DNA from: Rhodospirillales bacterium
GTDB taxonomy: Bacteria; Pseudomonadota; Alphaproteobacteria; Micavibrionales; UBA1664
DNA length: 64,000 nt
Assembly: GCA_023898805.1 (NCBI GenBank)
Contig: CP060260.1
Span: forward strand, 1,054,001-1,118,000
Direction of reading: 5' to 3'
In this document: one piece after another, positions 60,580 through 64,000 of the stretch
How positions within the stretch are numbered: the first letter of the stretch is position 1
Layout of the letters: each line of letters opens with the position of its first letter
Notes under the pieces: generated by a model
What the model saw: only the letters and a program-made list of their open reading frames with translations
Databases searched by the model: none
What the model was told of the DNA's origin: nothing
Made by a program: the position numbers and the translations under genes

Positions 60580-61404
60580 ATGGCCGCCACCCTTACCACT
60601 GCCATTTCGGACATATTTTGTGACTTCGCCGACAATGTGGCCCCATGCGACTGGCTGTGCATGGAAAAAGGTATCAAGGCCCTGGCGGCCGATGGATTAC
60701 CGGATCTGAAAAGTTGTGTGGTGACCTGTGAAGGCGACATATCGAAAGCGCAGATAGTGGTTTCGATAGCCGGAAACGGTTATTCCGACCGCTATTACAT
60801 AGACCCTGTGAAAAAATCCGTACTGCGGGGCACTATGTTCAACGACCGCCGTGACCGACACACCGGGCGGCGCATGTTCGCCAACCGCGCGATCGTGGGG
60901 CAGGCATTGGGGGCGACAAGGTTGGAAGGCTACGCGGCGGACACCATGGGCGCCTATGTCTGGGCACGCGCGGGGATGCTGCCGAAATCTTCGCAAGACG
61001 GATTGCCCGGCATGCTGGCCGCGCGCGCGGCCATTCTGGCCCCGCTTCTGACGCCGGACCAAAATGAAGCAATCAGGAAATTGTCCCGTCTGGACGATCT
61101 GGAAGATCTTTGGTGTCTTGCCGATCTGGGTGCGTTGGCACCGGTTAGCGAAGCGGATTTCGATACAGCGCTCGATCATACGTACTCTATCGGTAATCAT
61201 GCCTATTTTAAAAACGAGGGGTTTTTCAAGAACGGTGTCACCATGGGCCAGTTCATGCTCTGCGGCTTAAGCTATGATGCGGTGTTCGATTTCGCCAATT
61301 CGCGCCAGATGGATCGGGTGGAAGCCTATACCGGCGTGCCGATCCGCGAGCGTGCGCTTGCGTTGCGGCGCAAACCGGCGCATGCGGCAAGGCTGGTGCC
61401 ATGA
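60580..61404 (+). CDS. unrecognised protein, first of a tandem duplicated pair
   Basis: A 274-residue protein. The segment 'TGRRMFANRAIVGQALGATR', then 'TMGAYVWARAGMLP' (~90-132) resembles the acetyl-CoA-loop-like part of some GNAT-fold toxins and phage proteins, but the signature is weak. The C-terminus 'QMDRVEAYTGVPIRERALAL' is nearly identical to that of the next gene. No signal peptide. It overlaps the next gene by ATGA. Confidence 0.65.
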   Translation: MAATLTTAISDIFCDFADNVAPCDWLCMEKGIKALAADGLPDLKSCVVTCEGDISKAQIVVSIAGNGYSDRYYIDPVKKSVLRGTMFNDRRDRHTGRRMFANRAIVGQALGATRLEGYAADTMGAYVWARAGMLPKSSQDGLPGMLAARAAILAPLLTPDQNEAIRKLSRLDDLEDLWCLADLGALAPVSEADFDTALDHTYSIGNHAYFKNEGFFKNGVTMGQFMLCGLSYDAVFDFANSRQMDRVEAYTGVPIRERALALRRKPAHAARLVP

Positions 61405-62216
61405 CGAGCGTTCTGCGCACGAATCCCCGCATTGAAGCGGCCAGAGCTTTCAGGGAAAAAACAGGTTGGAAGGCGAAGGATATTTTCGACCTTGCCATCG
61501 CCGCCGCGCCGGAATCTGGTGCGCAAATCACGCAAATCCTTAGCGTCAAGCCGGACAGGGCGGTTGAAACCTTCACGCTGCGCTATTTGGGGCGGGGATT
61601 TCATCATCGCTATGACATCGTACCCGATTGGGGATGGATTCTGGACGGTGAGCTGACTTGCGATTTACGCGACGGCGCGACAGGCCGCCGGATGTTTGCC
61701 CAGGCCTGCGTCGTCGGCATGGCGCTGGGTTTGAACGCCATTCGGTTTTATGCCGGGCATATGGTTGGTGCCTATGTCTGGGCGCGGGCCGGGGCGCGAC
61801 TGGAGGATAAAACCGATTTGCTGAAGCATCTGGATCTGCGCGCCGGGCTTGTAAAGGACCAGCTGCCGCAGGAAACGGTCTATGATCTGGAATATCTTGT
61901 GCGTTTACGCCAGACGAGCGATTTGAGGAAGATCGCGAATCTGGACCACAGGGTTCAGGTCGATGAAGAGATGTTTTTCCGCGCGTTCGGCTGGATGCCG
62001 GCGAATCACCATCTAGCCATGCCGGCGGAATACGAAGCCAGTGGGTTTAGCGTGAAAACCATGACGCTGGGCCAGTTCATGCTTTTCGGTTTGGAATACC
62101 CCGCCTGTGTGGAGTTTGCGCACCGCCTTCAGATGGATCGGGTGGAAGCCTATACCGGCGTGCCGATCCGCGCCCGCGCGCTGGCCGCGCGCCAGTCGCG
62201 CCACCTTACTTCCTAA
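61401..62216 (+). CDS. unrecognised protein, second of the tandem pair
   Basis: A 271-residue paralogue of the preceding gene. It shares 'TGRRMFAQACVVGMALGLNA', 'MVGAYVWARAG', 'MTLGQFMLFGLEYPACVEFA' and 'QMDRVEAYTGVPIRARALAA'. The last ~40 bp of both coding regions are almost identical at DNA level, hinting at recent duplication or gene conversion of the 3' end. The stop overlaps the convergent pyk stop by 4 nt. The function is unknown. Confidence 0.65.
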   Translation: MTSVLRTNPRIEAARAFREKTGWKAKDIFDLAIAAAPESGAQITQILSVKPDRAVETFTLRYLGRGFHHRYDIVPDWGWILDGELTCDLRDGATGRRMFAQACVVGMALGLNAIRFYAGHMVGAYVWARAGARLEDKTDLLKHLDLRAGLVKDQLPQETVYDLEYLVRLRQTSDLRKIANLDHRVQVDEEMFFRAFGWMPANHHLAMPAEYEASGFSVKTMTLGQFMLFGLEYPACVEFAHRLQMDRVEAYTGVPIRARALAARQSRHLTS

Positions 62217-63661
62217 TCCACCCACGCGATCCGGATTACGTTGGTCGATCCTGGCGTGCCGAAAGGCACCCCGGCCGTGATGACGATACGCTGGCCTTTT
62301 TCGGCCATGCCTTCCTCGCGCGCGATGGCGCAGGCCCGCGCGACCACCCCGTCGAAATCCTTGACGCTGGTGTCGTGCACCGGGTGCACCCCGTAAGACA
62401 GCGTCAGGCGCCGTGCCACGTCGATTTGCGGCGTCAGGCACAATATCGGCGCGACAGGGCGCTGGCGCGCCGCGCGCCGTGCGGTGAAGCCGGATGTGGT
62501 GAAGGTGGCGATCGCGGCGGCGTTGATGTCGCGCGCGATGAAATGGGCCGAGGCCGAGATCGCGTCCGACACGTCGTCGCCGGCGATGTCCGGATGCTCG
62601 GCGTCCATGATCGGGCGGTAATACGGATCGTTTTCGACCGATCGCGCGATCCGGTCCATCATCGCGACCGCCTCGACCGGGTATTGGCCAGATGCGGTTT
62701 CGGCTGAAAGCATGATCGCGTCCGTCCCGTCATAAATCGCGGTGGCGACGTCCGATGCCTCGGCCCGTGTCGGCGTCGCGGCCGAGATCATGGATTCCAG
62801 CATTTGCGTTGCCACGATCACCGGCTTGCCCGCCGCGCGCACCCGCCGCACGATGTGTTTTTGCACCGGCGGCACGCGTTCGGGCGGAATTTCGACGCCC
62901 AGATCCCCGCGCGCCAGCATGATCGCGTCCGAAAGCTCGATGATTCCCTCCGCCCGTTCGATGGCCGAGGGTTTTTCCAGCTTCGCCATCACCTTGGCGT
63001 GCCCGCCCGAAAGCTTGCGTGTCTCGGCCACGTCCTCGGGCCGTTGCACGAAGCTCTGCGCGATGTAATCCGCGCCCATGTCCAGCGCCGCCACCAGATC
63101 GCGGCGGTCTTTTTCGGTCAGGGCCGGAATGGGCAGGATGACACCCGGTACGTTCACGCCCTTGTTGTCCGAAAGCCGCGCGCCAGACACCACCTCGACC
63201 ACCAGCCGGTCCTTGTGCTGTTCGCGCACGCGCAATTGCACCTTGCCGTCGTCCACCAAAAGCATCATGTCCGGATGCGCGACCGCGATAATTTCAGGAT
63301 GCGGCAGGCACACGCGCGCCTCGTTCCCCGGCGTTTCGTCAAGGTCCATGGAAAACACCATGCCCGCGCGCAGATCGATGGCTTTATTGGCGAATTTGCC
63401 CACGCGCAGCTTCGGCCCCTGCAGATCGGCGATGATGCCGATCGGGTGGCCCACGTCCTTTTCCAGTTCGCGGATGATGCCCAGCCGCGCGCGGTGGTCG
63501 TCATGCGTCCCGTGCGAGAAATTGAGCCGAAAGACATCCGCCCCGGCGCGGAACAGCTTTTCAATCATCGCCCGGTCGCTGGAGGCGGGGCCGAGCGTGG
63601 CGACGATGCGCGTCCGGCGCTGGCGGGGAAGGGGCGAGGCATGAAAATCGGAATCGGTCAT
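62213..63661 (-). CDS. pyk: pyruvate kinase
   Basis: A 482-residue enzyme from ATG 63661; the start at 63709 would add a poorly conserved Ser-rich extension. Motifs include 'RTRIVATLGPASSDRAMIEK', 'GADVFRLNFSHGTHDDHRAR', the catalytic Lys/metal site 'VMAKLEKPSAIERAEGII', 'ARGDLGVEIPPERVP' and 'TQMLESMISAATPTRAEASD'. It makes pyruvate and ATP from PEP, which links to the PPDK regulator elsewhere in the window. Confidence 0.95.
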   Translation of the reverse strand: MTDSDFHASPLPRQRRTRIVATLGPASSDRAMIEKLFRAGADVFRLNFSHGTHDDHRARLGIIRELEKDVGHPIGIIADLQGPKLRVGKFANKAIDLRAGMVFSMDLDETPGNEARVCLPHPEIIAVAHPDMMLLVDDGKVQLRVREQHKDRLVVEVVSGARLSDNKGVNVPGVILPIPALTEKDRRDLVAALDMGADYIAQSFVQRPEDVAETRKLSGGHAKVMAKLEKPSAIERAEGIIELSDAIMLARGDLGVEIPPERVPPVQKHIVRRVRAAGKPVIVATQMLESMISAATPTRAEASDVATAIYDGTDAIMLSAETASGQYPVEAVAMMDRIARSVENDPYYRPIMDAEHPDIAGDDVSDAISASAHFIARDINAAAIATFTTSGFTARRAARQRPVAPILCLTPQIDVARRLTLSYGVHPVHDTSVKDFDGVVARACAIAREEGMAEKGQRIVITAGVPFGTPGSTNVIRIAWVD

Positions 63662-63709
63662 GGAAGAATCGGGCCGTGAGGATGAAGTTGCGGATGTGCG
63701 GCCGATCAT

Positions 63710-64000
63710 GCCGCGCCGTTCGTGATATCACAAGAGCCAGTCAAAACCGGGACCGAATCGAAAAGCCGCGCGGCAAAAGCGGATGGCGCCGCGTAAGGAT
63801 ATGCAACAGATTGAAAACAAATAATTTTATTATAAATCTCGCAGGTATCGTCCTTTGTGCGATTCGCAAACACGGATACCCTTCACGGCCAAATTGCAAC
63901 AAGACTGCTGTCTTATTTTCGGGGCGACCTTATCCACGGATTTGTTTCCTTAATGGTGACCTGCCTGTCCATAAGCGCGTGGATAAAGACGGAAGCTTTC
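63710..64000. other. gene-free right edge with inverted DnaA-box-like sites
   Basis: No open gene is supported in this AT-richer stretch (AT-run near 63810-63838). TTATCCACG (63930-63938) and its reverse complement CGTGGATAA (63978-63986) face each other and each differ from the consensus DnaA box at the last base. The neighbouring gene beyond the window is unknown. Confidence 0.4.

Noticed and set aside
60580..62216. Toxin-antitoxin pair
   Set aside because: The two products are paralogues of equal size, not a small antitoxin with a toxin.
63661..63709. Upstream start of pyruvate kinase
   Set aside because: The extension is Ser-rich, lacks family conservation and has no better ribosome-binding site.
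1..64000. tRNA/rRNA genes, insertion sequences or prophage
   Set aside because: No transposase, integrase, cloverleaf or phage structural cluster was seen by eye in the window.

Overview
The window reads as chromosomal DNA of an alphaproteobacterium, roughly 60% GC by eye. The main evidence is gene order. hemJ-hemH-hemE run leftward. The pyruvate-phosphate-dikinase regulator gene, aroE, coaE, dnaQ, a convergent secB and a Tim44-like gene run rightward. This is the hemE/aroE-coaE-dnaQ-secB neighbourhood that flanks the replication origin in Caulobacter and related bacteria. The flgKL genes, the phoH gene and the dot/icm and IncI-like pilus genes are compatible with a free-living Rhodospirillales- or Micavibrio-like lineage, but species cannot be fixed from this sequence.

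Layout. 0-9 kb: partial DUF6489-like gene, TrpR-like regulator, a membrane protein with eight CxxC motifs, an M14-like peptidase, rho with a repeat array made from copies of its own 3' end, and hemE-hemH-hemJ. 8.9-9.3 kb: an intergenic region with nine GANTC sites and inverted DnaA-box-like sequences, proposed as oriC. 9.3-16.2 kb: three unrecognised genes followed by ppsR-aroE-coaE-GATase-dnaQ. 16.3-24.9 kb: secB, Tim44-like, HIT, M29 peptidase, GNAT, Smr, PhoH-like and SCO1-like genes. 25.0-29.7 kb: an unrecognised exported protein, then flgK-flgL.

29.7-50.0 kb, almost entirely on the minus strand, is the centre of interest. Read in the direction of transcription it encodes an unrecognised protein, a lytic transglycosylase, DotD, DotC, DotB, IcmT, then PilL, PilN, PilO, PilP, PilQ, PilR, PilS, three PilV-like minor pilins/adhesins and a second PilP-like protein. 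Type IVB (Dot/Icm, IncI Tra) secretion genes and an R64-type thin (type IVb) pilus are therefore joined in one chromosomal cluster. The major pilin gene pilS has its own promoter, a 5' UTR hairpin and an intrinsic terminator inside the cluster. DotA, DotF/G/H, IcmO/DotL and the other T4BSS parts are not in the window. A DsbC/thioredoxin-like protein is encoded immediately upstream.

51.4-64 kb: Bax-inhibitor-1 family protein, GGDEF protein, LOG family protein, psd-pssA, an Arg/Ala-rich small protein, comM/yifB, a frameshifted glucuronyl-epimerase-like gene, one unknown protein, a tandemly duplicated unknown pair, pyk, and a right edge with two inverted DnaA-box-like sites. Two further traits recur: GC-rich hairpin repeats (REP-like) in gene tails, and promoters whose -10 box lies 5-9 nt before the start codon, implying leaderless mRNAs.
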